Positions 55,085 to 64,000 of a stretch of 64,000 nt of DNA are shown here, piece after piece. The stretch spans positions 75,918,109 to 75,982,108 of the forward strand of contig RSEF01000002.1 of NCBI GenBank assembly GCA_003993805.1. Direction: 5' to 3'. A program made the position numbers and the translations under genes. This DNA is from Himantopus leucocephalus (lineage: Eukaryota > Chordata > Aves > Charadriiformes > Recurvirostridae). A model generated the notes under the pieces. It was not told the DNA's origin. It searched no databases and saw only the letters and a program-made list of their open reading frames with translations. The stretch's first letter is position 1, and each line of letters opens with the position of its first letter.

Positions 55085-56089
55085 CCCAAGAACACTGTAT
55101 TTATTGACAAATAAGGTTATCACATGCCATCCAGCCATCCAAAACCTCAAAGGCACTGAAGTAGTTAACTTGTGCATCCCTTTTCACCTTGCATATTTGC
55201 AAGGTCTGCCTGTGTGTCCAGTCTGTGGAGCTCATACTTCCAACAGATAACCCAAAATAATACATTGCCCAGTAACACCAGTTTTGGAGTTTATTATAGA
55301 AGCGTAAGCGTGGCATTATAGGCCTTCATATCAGTTATATCCAACAGATCTGCACATCCAGTTATCACATATTTAAGAAGTCATTCTGGCTGTCAAAGTT
55401 TTGTATCAAATACTGTCTTTGCAAGTATGGAGTATTTATCAGAGGGAGATGAAACCATAACTGTTAGTAACTTATTTTTTCCACCACTTTGGCACAGGTC
55501 AGACACGCTGCAGCGGTCAGGAAGAAATAAAGCTGCACCAGCTGAGAAGTCAGAGGGACACAGCATCGCTGATGCTGTTCCAGCTACACCAACCTTCCCG
55601 AGGAACAAGGGGCTGTGGCGTGTGTCATTACATCTTTTGTGTCCAATAATTTATCCTCATTGAAGAGGTGCTGAACGTCGGCATAGTGGAAGCAACCTTC
55701 TGCGACAGTATAGTGTTGTTAGGTGGAAGTAATTATTCCACAACTCTAAAAGTGACTGGCAACACATTAGCCAATCTTCAATTGACCAAAAAACTGAAGA
55801 AATAAAATCACAGTCTGCTGTGAACAACAGAGACCGTGAAGGTAAGAATTATCAGAGCCGTTATCATGCTTTGTGGATGGGGCATCTCTCCCCCTCTCCC
55901 TCTTCCTCCCATCCTTTTTTTTCCTGATGGACATGGGTAATTCAATGTGAGTTACACAGAAAAAAAAAATAAATCTATATTCTTAATGTACCTATAACAT
56001 ATACATGTATGTAAAAAACAGTTTTGTGCATAGGAACTGCTAAACCATCTCCTTATCTGTGAATCATTTGTGATACTACACAGGACCCA

Positions 56090-56290
56090 GGCATAATGTC
56101 AATCCTTTGGCCGCGGGTGTTTGAACTCTGGGAGAAGCCACAAGAGCCTTGCCAGGCCAGCGGCACCGCAGAGCGCGTGGCACCAGGCACTTCCCCGGTG
56201 GCAATAGCAGAAGATGGGGCACTAGGCCTCCTTGGATCTGTCCAGAGCTCTGGGACAGGAGAGATGAGAGATAACTCAAGCTGGTGAAAA
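56090..56290. other. Small GC- and CpG-richer intronic patch
   Basis: About 200 bases containing CCGCGG, GCGCG and further CpGs in an AT-rich intron. Short open frames on both strands are unrecognised. Confidence 0.3.
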
Positions 56291-57796
56291 GCAGTGTGGC
56301 AAGGGACACAGAAAAGAGCTCAGTTTCTTGCACTAAACGTGGTGGCTCCATTCCTGCAGTGCTCTTGCATTAGTGCTCTGGTTTAAAGAAGCGAAAGTCA
56401 CCAAAGGGGGATGAACAGCTAATCCCCAACTCTATTTTAAGTCAGATGTACAGTTCCTAAGGGGTGGAAGCAATGGAAATAGTCTGATGTAAATTCCTAG
56501 TCCTGTTTAGTCGGCTAGGGTTAGTCAGGCAAGTCTTAGTCTTTCGTCTCTTCTGAAACAAGCAATAACATTCGCACCACTTGTCAAAATCAGAAAGATT
56601 AAGGCTCAATGACTGTAAGATCCCCATTATGAACAACAATCACTGATGTTTAACCGAAATCTCAGGAACCAGCACATCAGAAACAAGCAGCAGAAGATAG
56701 ATCCCAAGATATTTTGGACTTCCTGCGAGACAAGTTGAATAAAAACAACCCATTTCAATGGGGGGAAAAAATGGCTATTGCCCAAACAGGCAATTCTAAT
56801 TTGTTGTTAATAGCAATGTTTCATCAAATAGCCATAAGAAATTACAACAAACTCCAAGCTGCCTACTATAGATAATGGATTTACCTTTTCAGTTAACTTA
56901 AGCAAAACAAATGTTTAAACTTTCTAGTAAACACACATGAAACAAGATGAAGATCTGATCACTGCGGTGCTACTAGGGTTGTGAGACAAACTTTGGTTTT
57001 AAGTGGGTAATTCCCATGCAGTATCAAATTTTCAACTAAATGATACCATTTCTCCTTCAGTTTTCTACACTCTATCATTTAAAAAACTAGCACAGTAGCT
57101 GAAGAACCCCACAGGATCACTTTTTTTGACTTGTGGCCACTACTGTATACACAAAGTTTAAATTTTCATGGAATACATGTCTTTGGGTCTTACTTATTAG
57201 GTGATCAAATCTGACATATAGCCTAATGCAAGGCCATAGAACTTCAGCCAGTTGCTCCTGAAATTAGTTTCAGTTTGTAATTTCACAGTCTCTGTATAAT
57301 TTAATGTCAAAGGCTTTAGTTCTAAAAATAAAACAAAAAATACTGAATCATCACTGGAAGTGAAGTATCACCTTGAGAATACTAGACATCAGGATGAAAA
57401 AAATGCATGTGTATTTTGTAAGACACTTGAAAAATTAAGAAAAAAAAAGACATTTTCCATTCTATAAAACATGCAGAAATTCATAATTTTGGACTACAGG
57501 ACTTTAAATATGTTAACCTGTAATATTTTAATGGAAATCAATTAAGTCACCTTAAAACACCAGGTTTACGAGTAATGTCAAGGTGAAATACATAGTGAAG
57601 AAAAGACACCGATGCACAGGTGCACTTGCAAAGTTCACACAAACTGTTTTGCTTACTTCTTGGTAAAACCCAGTAGAAATGTTTCGGTAAGAATAGCAAT
57701 CACGGCCCAAGCCTAACTACAGTTACGCAAATGGATCCAGTGGGCCATGTATACCATCAGCTGTACCAGTAATTCTCAGAGGAAAGATGGAAACAT

Positions 57797-57860
57797 ACAA
57801 CCATAGAACGGTTAGAGTTGGAAGGGACCTTAAAGATCATCTAGTTCCAACCCCCTGGAT
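57797..57860 (-). mobile_element. CR1 LINE 3' tail fragment
   Basis: Shows the classic reversed CR1 end: CATAGAACGG, then GTTGGAAGGGACCTTAAAG and ATCATCTAGTTCCAACCCCC. After the C-run the match to CR1 stops, so only the last 60 or so bases were inserted or survive. Minus-strand orientation, 5'-truncated. It is among the least diverged repeats in the window. Confidence 0.92.
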
Positions 57861-58717
57861 TCCAACCCAACCAACACTTGGCTGATTAGATTACGATCTC
57901 CAACAGGCAGAGAACAACAATATATTTCCACCGCACTTAGTACAGAAAAATATATTAAGTTTTATAAGAAAGAGAATCCTCCAAACTCAGCACAGCTTTA
58001 TTATTTGTCTACCAACCACCATTTGGTACTTCTGACCTGCTGGCTGACACACAGTTGTCCTGGGGAGTACTTTTATGGGATCACTTCCACATTTCATCAG
58101 TTTTGTCATGCCAACCACAATTCAGGATTATTTCAATCCCAGATATCACTGCAAGGGTCTGCCAGAGGAGGTCAAATGATTTGACTGCAGAGAGAGCAAA
58201 CAGTTTGCTTCCAAATGAACCTTGTAAATGAGGTGGGTACCCTAGTTCTAATTACTGCAGTGAAGATCATGAGAATAAGCAACAATCTTTCAATGGGTGG
58301 GAACCAGTCAGTAAAGCAAAGCACACTTGTCACAATGTAAAAGAAAGTAGCCCAAGCAGCTGTATAAAGGACTTTCCAACAGCCACAGTAAGGCTGAGGG
58401 CACCAGGCACCCACGAAGAAAGATGCCATAAGATGTCAATGCCTATTGAAACAATATTTTGGAGAAAAAAACCCCAACCCTACGGCACCTTTTCTTATGT
58501 TTTCCTCTACCTGTCTTGTTCACCAGTTTCTCTGTCTGTCCACCTCACTAACATGTTGTCACTTGAAGAATGAAACTTACAAACAGAAAAACCTGTGTTA
58601 TTCACCTCACCCATAGAGGTTGGCAACATTACTACCTGTTTCACTTCCCATCTAGAAAAAAAGTCTCTTCAACATTGCTCAATAAAAGTTTCATACTTTC
58701 TTCAGATCTTCTCCTCT

Positions 58718-58745
58718 CCCCCCCCCAAAAAAAAAAAAAAAAAAA
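58718..58745. repeat. C9-A19 homopolymer pair
   Basis: Nine C followed directly by about nineteen A. It is a low-complexity boundary of the kind often miscounted in sequencing. Confidence 0.85.
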
Positions 58746-58981
58746 TGCAGGTAATCATTACCACAACCTCTAAAATGCTTGAGAACAAATGACATACAGG
58801 ATTATACAGCCAGCCGAACAAAGTCACCCTTCCAGCCTGTTGGTGTATTTCAAGGTTTTGATCTTTGAATTCTAATTCACTGGCCTACAGTTTGGCCCCT
58901 CTCTCCAGAGATGATATCCAGAGTAAAATTAAAAATCATCCTACACAAAAGTGAATCAATAAAGGGCTTTTTTTTTCCCCT

Positions 58982-59001
58982 AAAAAAAAAAGGGGGGGGG
59001 G
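58982..59001. repeat. A10-G10 homopolymer pair
   Basis: Ten A followed by ten G on the plus strand, close to the similar C/A pair at 58.7 kb. Confidence 0.85.
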
Positions 59002-60861
59002 AACTTACCTTCATTTTTATTGTCTATAAGATGATTTCTTATTTATATTTTGGAAGAACCATGACACATATCAGTAGCAGTTGGCATTCATACTTAGCCT
59101 GACAATCGCAAATAGGTTATACACTTTTTTCGATCAAGACACAAGATCAAGATTCAGGAGGAAAAATGGAGCTATAACAAATGGCCCTGGATTTCAATCA
59201 CCATGTTCCAAGAATATTGTGTGGCATGAATTACAAAGAAAATATCCACAAAACAGAAGTAAACCCCCAGTCAATAACACAGGCACTTCACAAACGCTTT
59301 TAAATTACCTAATAGTCAACATTTCAAGTCAACTTGCAGTTATGTACTTCCCAAATTAGTGCTCACTATATTTAAATTATTTATCATTTTATGATTTTTC
59401 AGGCATAGCTATACATTTCATTACAAGACAAAACTTGTCAAAAATGAACAGCAATTTAGACGAAAAAAAATTGCAAAAGAGACAGCTTGACCACATCCGA
59501 GTCCAAAAGCATTAACAATTTCAGCATCTCAAATAAACTTTGCACTTACACAATTAAAGAATGTGTCTGACTTTTAAAATAAAAATAAAAAAAGAAGTTT
59601 GTCACTTCAGGTGTTTTCTGAAAGAGGCTTTTGCCCAACGGACATCACATGCCACCTGCCCAGTGAGGACAGCCATGCTCAACAGACTACTGAGTCTTTT
59701 GAACAAGTCAACATTTCTAACACAACTTAATACAACCAAGAAGAGTAATGAACAGTGGCCACTCTTAACCTCAGTCCAATGTCCAGCAAATAGAATTTTT
59801 CTGGTCATTTTTTATGCCTATCAAAACCAATATCCCATTGTCCGTGTTTGATCAAATAGAGTGACACACAAAGAGCAAGTACTGGCCACAGCACAGTCTC
59901 TGGGCCCAACTCCACAAACCCAACAGAACTTTTTCCAAAGTCAAAGCAAGTTTTGGCAATCCTTTCACATGCAGAGTGGTCCCTAAATTTTCTCTCCTAC
60001 TTCCAGGGATGATCCCTTCAAGATTGGCTTAAGCCACATTATGAGGATGGGAAAACTTGCCAAAGCAATTAACCATGATTTATCTGTCTTGGGAATACCG
60101 GCCTTTGGTCTTCTACTCTATCAGTTCAGCACCTCCACTCAGCAGTCAACTTGATTAAAATATATGCCCAACTGGAGCACCTTTCACTGGCTTCTACGGG
60201 TCTGTTCACCCATGGCAGCCCAGACGCAACTCCATTAATGGGAGATACACGCGCACCAACACAGTACAGTAAGACATCTTTTTCTGTCAAGTGTCCTGAA
60301 GGCTGTCTGTCTCCCTTTGACCTTAGCCTTCCAGCCTCTGGGTATAAATATTTTTTTATAGAACACTGCCTGGATGCATATTAACTATGAGATAAAAGCA
60401 TTTTTGGTTTTGGGTGGCCACTTCTTTACCCAAAAGACAAGAATGGCTCCAAAACAACAACGGCTTTTCACTCCCAGGGATGACTTCTTGTAAAAATAAA
60501 AACAAGGAAGTTAAATCCAAGAGAACCATAATGCTTTTCAATTAAGGGCAAGGATGTGAAATTGCCTCACATAAGACAGGAAATTCAAAGTTCGGCTGTC
60601 ACCTCATTCCCTTCTTCACCCCAAAACCTTCCTCTCCCGTCAGCACACCCTTTGGCCACCTCCCGAGTGGCGAGTGAAGGATGGCGTGTCGGAGCCTTAA
60701 CTTTCAATCTTTTTGGCTTCCCTCGCAACCTTAGCCGTATCGTTAGAGCACGAAGAGCCGAGGAGTTTAAATTTTAATATTTTGCATCACCGCAGCTTGC
60801 TGCATGGCCGAGGCACAGGATGGTAGCGCAGGACTTTGGTACGGACACGAATCCAGGAGGA

Positions 60862-61635
60862 NNNNNNNNNNNNNNNNNNNNNNNNNNNNNNNNNNNNNNN
60901 NNNNNNNNNNNNNNNNNNNNNNNNNNNNNNNNNNNNNNNNNNNNNNNNNNNNNNNNNNNNNNNNNNNNNNNNNNNNNNNNNNNNNNNNNNNNNNNNNNNN
61001 NNNNNNNNNNNNNNNNNNNNNNNNNNNNNNNNNNNNNNNNNNNNNNNNNNNNNNNNNNNNNNNNNNNNNNNNNNNNNNNNNNNNNNNNNNNNNNNNNNNN
61101 NNNNNNNNNNNNNNNNNNNNNNNNNNNNNNNNNNNNNNNNNNNNNNNNNNNNNNNNNNNNNNNNNNNNNNNNNNNNNNNNNNNNNNNNNNNNNNNNNNNN
61201 NNNNNNNNNNNNNNNNNNNNNNNNNNNNNNNNNNNNNNNNNNNNNNNNNNNNNNNNNNNNNNNNNNNNNNNNNNNNNNNNNNNNNNNNNNNNNNNNNNNN
61301 NNNNNNNNNNNNNNNNNNNNNNNNNNNNNNNNNNNNNNNNNNNNNNNNNNNNNNNNNNNNNNNNNNNNNNNNNNNNNNNNNNNNNNNNNNNNNNNNNNNN
61401 NNNNNNNNNNNNNNNNNNNNNNNNNNNNNNNNNNNNNNNNNNNNNNNNNNNNNNNNNNNNNNNNNNNNNNNNNNNNNNNNNNNNNNNNNNNNNNNNNNNN
61501 NNNNNNNNNNNNNNNNNNNNNNNNNNNNNNNNNNNNNNNNNNNNNNNNNNNNNNNNNNNNNNNNNNNNNNNNNNNNNNNNNNNNNNNNNNNNNNNNNNNN
61601 NNNNNNNNNNNNNNNNNNNNNNNNNNNNNNNNNNN
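60862..61635. other. Assembly gap of 774 N inside the CpG island
   Basis: The gap sits in the middle of the CpG island and is bordered on the right by a TCC repeat, a typical cause of sequencing failure. It may contain the CDYL first coding exon and its splice donor. Its non-round length suggests an estimated size. Confidence 0.95.
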
Positions 61636-61673
61636 TCCTCCTCCTCCTCTTCTTCTTCTTCTTCTTCTTCTTC

Positions 61674-61704
<31 letters not shown>

Positions 61705-61732
61705 TCCTCCTCCTCCTCCCCCTCCTCCTCCC
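61636..61732 (+). repeat. Polypyrimidine TCC/TTC repeat (GGA/GAA on the minus strand)
   Basis: Nearly 100 bases of pure pyrimidine starting at the gap edge: TCC units, a TTC block, more TCC, and C-runs. On the presumed transcript strand it is pure purine. Tracts of this kind can form triplex structures. The true length may extend into the gap. Confidence 0.9.
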
Positions 61733-61786
61733 TGCGCGTCTCTCTCCAGCGCAACTAGCAGCTCCGCTCGCTAAATGCCAGTGAGG

Positions 61787-61826
<40 letters not shown>

Positions 61827-61839
61827 GCTGCTGCTGCTG
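61787..61839 (-). repeat. CAG trinucleotide repeat (CTG on the plus strand)
   Basis: On the plus strand about eleven CTG units are followed by a GTTGCC interruption and four more. On the CDYL strand this reads CAG, and it lies directly next to a CCG run. If transcribed it would sit in the CDYL 5' untranslated region or first exon. Reading it as polyglutamine, polyserine or polyalanine depends on frame, and I see no evidence that it is translated. Confidence 0.9.
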
Positions 61840-61860
61840 GCGGCGGCGGCGGCGGCGGGG
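61840..61860 (-). repeat. CCG trinucleotide repeat (CGG on the plus strand)
   Basis: About seven CGG/CCG units abut the CAG repeat. Together they form a compound CCG-CAG repeat on the minus strand. Confidence 0.88.
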
Positions 61861-61925
61861 CTGCGCGCACGGCAGCTGCGCAGCTCGCTCCCCGCTCGCC
61901 CTCGCGCTGCCTCCTCGCGCACCCC

Positions 61926-62056
61926 GGCAGGCAGGCAGGCAGGCCGGCCGGCACGCACGCACGCACGCAAGCACGCGCGCACACGCGCGCACACACACAC
62001 ACGCACCCTCACACTCGCGCGCGCACACGCGCGCGCGCACACCCGCGCTCGCGCAC
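61926..62056. repeat. GGCA repeat merging into CG/CA alternating purine-pyrimidine tract
   Basis: GGCA and GGCC units (61926-61950) lead into GCAC repeats and then more than 100 bases of nearly uninterrupted CG and CA dinucleotides. Long CG/CA alternation is the classic left-handed (Z) DNA sequence type. Breaks in the alternation are few (around 61969, 62005-62014 and 62041-62051). Confidence 0.88.
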
Positions 62057-62086
62057 GGCGGCGCCCCGCAACCCCCACCCCGGCCG

Positions 62087-62126
62087 GCCCCGCTCGCTCG
62101 CTCCCTCCCTCGCTCGCTCCCTCCCC
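62087..62126 (+). repeat. CGCTC/CCCTC low-complexity repeat
   Basis: Alternating CGCTCGCTC and CCTCCCTC blocks repeated twice, continuing the low-complexity character of the island. Confidence 0.8.
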
Positions 62127-62199
62127 AGGAACACTAATCGAGCGCAGAGAGAGCGCCGCACGCAACCACTCCGCCCCGGCTCCAGCCGCCCCCGGCACC

Positions 62200-62215
62200 A
62201 TCCTCCTCCTCCTCC

Positions 62216-62250
<35 letters not shown>

Positions 62251-62252
62251 CT
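62200..62252 (+). repeat. Second TCC polypyrimidine repeat
   Basis: About 53 bases of TCC units with two TTCC interruptions, similar in composition to the tract at the gap edge 0.5 kb away. Confidence 0.9.
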
Positions 62253-62307
62253 GCCCCCCCGCCCCGCTTTGATCTCCCATTGTCTGCACAGCGGCGGGAC
62301 CGCGCCC

Positions 62308-62368
62308 GGGGGGGCGGCGGGTTTGGGGGAGGCGGGCGTGGAGGGGGTGGGGGCTGTGGGGCACGGGG
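62308..62368 (+). promoter_or_regulatory. G-run cluster: GC boxes and quadruplex potential
   Basis: At least eight runs of three to seven G within 61 bases on the plus strand, including GGGGCGG (SP1/KLF-type GC box) and GGGCGTGG. It is expected in a CpG-island promoter and easily meets quadruplex rules. Confidence 0.6.
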
Positions 62369-62645
62369 CCCACGCGCGTGCGGGGCCCTCGTGGCTTCCC
62401 GCAGCCCCCCTCCCCCTCTCCCCGCTCTCGCTCGTCCAGGCGCCGCGGCCACTCGTCGCCCCGCCGGTCCCCCAACCCCGTGGCCACCGCCCGACCAGCG
62501 CCCTTTGTACGAGCAAGGCTGTGACCCGTCTGCAGGCATTTTCCCCAAACTCAACGGGGTTGAGCGCCTTTGGCCGGGAGAGAGCGACAGCGGTGGGCAA
62601 ACCCACGGGGCGACCGAGCGGCCCTCAGTGCAGGTGGCCAAGGGT

Positions 62646-62651
62646 GTAAGT
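62646..62651 (+). other. Donor-like GTAAGT on the plus strand at the island edge
   Basis: A GTAAGT hexamer, preceded by T rather than the usual G, lies where a divergent plus-strand transcript from the island could splice. On its own it is weak evidence. Confidence 0.15.
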
Positions 62652-62774
62652 GTGGCTCGCGTCTCCCAGCTGACGGGGTTTGCGAAACGGGGAAGGCCCC
62701 CGCCAAGGCCTCCCTGGTCAACAAGAGAGTAGCCGTGTTGTTGACTTTCTTAGGCGTCCAGTGTGAGTTTATAC

Positions 62775-62780
62775 CACGTG
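62775..62780. promoter_or_regulatory. CACGTG E-box (USF/MYC-type)
   Basis: The palindrome CACGTG, followed by AC (CACGTGAC), lies just upstream of the CpG island on the CDYL strand. This extended form is a frequent promoter-proximal motif. Confidence 0.35.
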
Positions 62781-62933
62781 ACTTGTTCTTGTCACCTCGT
62801 CTGTCACCTGGGGGTGCTCCACAGGAAATTGTGCAAATAAGGTGCCCAGTAGTAAACCATTAACTTGATGAACTGAAGGCATCGTTGTGCAAAGGTAGAT
62901 GTGATGAGTTACTCCTTCAAGAGCAAATTCTGC

Positions 62934-62942
62934 AAGATGGCG
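62934..62942 (+). promoter_or_regulatory. YY1-like AAGATGGCG motif
   Basis: AAGATGGCG on the plus strand matches the core of the YY1 site often found just downstream of start sites and oriented with transcription. Here it would suit a divergent plus-strand transcript, but it may be chance. Confidence 0.25.
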
Positions 62943-64000
62943 TTTCTGACCTCAAAAGGGCTGAAGGGTGGGACAAACCCAGTGTTGGGACAGCAGTGCC
63001 TTACCTTGCGTCCTATTGTACCGAGGCGTTTGCTCCGGTGAGTGTTCCTTATTCCATACTACACCAGGAAGCCATACTCTGCTGCAGAACCGCACAAGGT
63101 AGAGCAGAGTTCTTCACGTTTGTGTGATGAATCAACCCATTGGCTCAACTCATTTTTCATCAAGTTACCTCTTACTTTCTTTTTTTTTTTTTTTTTTTCC
63201 AAAGTCTTTCAAAACAATNAAACAATTTCTGGAAAGCCAAGAAACTCCTCAACGTTCTACTTTGATCAACAAGTTTTGGACCGTTGTCCAGCAGGTATGC
63301 ATTCAGAAAACGTTGATCCGTTCTTGGGCTTTGGATGATTTATGTAGAAAGAGCTGGAGATTCCTTTCTTGGTCTTGGTTAACCTGCCCGTTCTTTGTGA
63401 CAAATACATCGTGTCTCCCAGGTCAACATCCTTCTTCTGGATAACTGAAATTTTGGTATCGGACTGCTAGACAGACATCATCTGTGCAGATAAAACATCT
63501 AACAACTTCCATACATGTCCTACTTTCCTCATTTCCTAACTAGTCTATGAAAAGGTCAGAACTGAGCTGTATTTAAACCACTTCTTGAGATCTTCAAGAG
63601 ATCTAAGTGGCGAAGAAGGGGGTCGTTCAGTGACAGTAAGAGGATCATTGAGAGAAGAATAGGCTTATATATGAAACGGAGATGGTTAAGGTCTAGGAAC
63701 TCTGTGACTGCCTTCTAGAGGTATTTAGTCACAGTCCCTAAAATGTGGTTTGAATCCTTTCTGAGCCGTGCTCAGCAGACCATCCTTGTTGTAGCCACCC
63801 TTTGAAGGACAATCTTTTAAAGTAATTGGCACTCATCTTTTAGCAAAGAGATGGCAGTGGTGGTCGCTGAAGGTGTTACTTCACTTGCAAGGCATAAGAA
63901 TAGAACATCTTAATTTGTACTAAGGGTCTTAGACCAGGTCTTAGGCATTTTGATCTTCTGGATGACCAAAAAAATACAGTTTGTTAGTACTGCTCTAGTT

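Larger units (their letters stand above)
33432..60861 (-). other. CDYL: CDYL first intron, distal half
   Basis: AT-rich unique sequence between the small gap and the promoter-side gap. It holds a long decayed CR1 fragment (43.8-44.6 kb), two young CR1 3' tails (50.5 and 57.8 kb), three small tandem or A-rich repeats, a G-rich tract (40.8 kb) and three GC-richer patches (about 47.5-48.1, 53.05-53.25 and 56.09-56.29 kb). Open frames in these patches are short and unrecognised. The upstream splice donor of this intron is not visible and presumably lies in the 774-base gap. Confidence 0.75.
60640..62720 (-). promoter_or_regulatory. CDYL: CpG island, probable CDYL promoter and first exon region
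   Basis: CpG density rises from about 60640, and between 61730 and 62700 the sequence is extremely GC-rich, in sharp contrast to the flanks. It is the only CpG island upstream of the chromodomain exon on the minus strand, which is why I assign it to CDYL. It has GC boxes (for example near 62308-62340) and no obvious TATA box, as expected of a broad housekeeping-type promoter. The start site cannot be placed. The first coding exon, expected to supply the start codon and the residues just before V-E-R, is not visible and probably lies in the gap. A bidirectional promoter is possible. Confidence 0.7.
62721..64000. other. Flank upstream of the CDYL promoter, no gene recognised
   Basis: GC content falls to background beyond 62.72 kb. 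Several overlapping short open frames occur (longest 63124-63444, plus strand, crossing a T-run and an N), none resembling a known protein. A T-run (63180-63198) and a single N at 63219 are present. The N is flanked by AAACAAT on both sides, suggesting a contig join with a small unmerged overlap. Confidence 0.6.

Noticed and set aside
58172..58429. 85-residue hydrophobic minus-strand open frame resembling a membrane protein
   Set aside because: No family resemblance, no splice context, and hydrophobic frames are common in T-rich DNA.
60767..62649. Long open frames across the CpG island on both strands (Ser-, Pro-, Ala- and Arg-rich)
   Set aside because: They arise from GC-rich simple repeats or read through the N gap. 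All frames are open because stop codons are AT-rich. None has a recognisable domain, and several overlap on opposite strands.

Overview
The window is bird genomic DNA, and essentially one gene accounts for it. The avian assignment rests on two short pieces with the typical 3' end of bird CR1 LINEs (50517-50590 and 57797-57860), on scarce interspersed repeats, and on the one recognisable protein. The sequence is a draft scaffold: it has a 774-base N gap, a 100-base N gap and five single Ns, some with duplicated sequence on either side.

The gene is CDYL (chromodomain Y-like), transcribed on the minus strand, right to left. Its probable promoter is a CpG island at about 60.64-62.72 kb, interrupted by the large gap. 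The first coding exon is not visible; it most likely lies in the gap (60862-61635), though this is inference. A first intron of at least 47 kb follows, then one clear coding exon at 13146-13812. That exon carries almost all of the chromodomain and the start of the linker that follows it. The window then ends inside the next intron, after at least 13.1 kb. The C-terminal crotonase-like half of the protein lies outside the window.

Region by region (plus coordinates): 1-13145 is part of the intron after the chromodomain exon, with a 40-bp inverted repeat pair and an old CR1 fragment. 13146-13812 is the CDYL exon. 13813-60861 is the first intron: AT-rich, mostly unique DNA with a second, longer old CR1 fragment, two young CR1 tails, one unidentified coding-like island near 32 kb, and small tandem repeats. 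60640-62720 is the CpG island, with dense simple repeats: TCC/GGA, CAG with CCG, alternating purine-pyrimidine, and G-runs. 62721-64000 is the upstream flank, with no recognised gene.

I found no complete gene, tRNA, rRNA, CRISPR array or obvious new system. The most useful observations are: the splice junction that separates one chromodomain cage residue from the others; the unusual repeat cluster at the promoter; the inverted repeat near the left end; the coding-like island at 32 kb; and several likely assembly errors.
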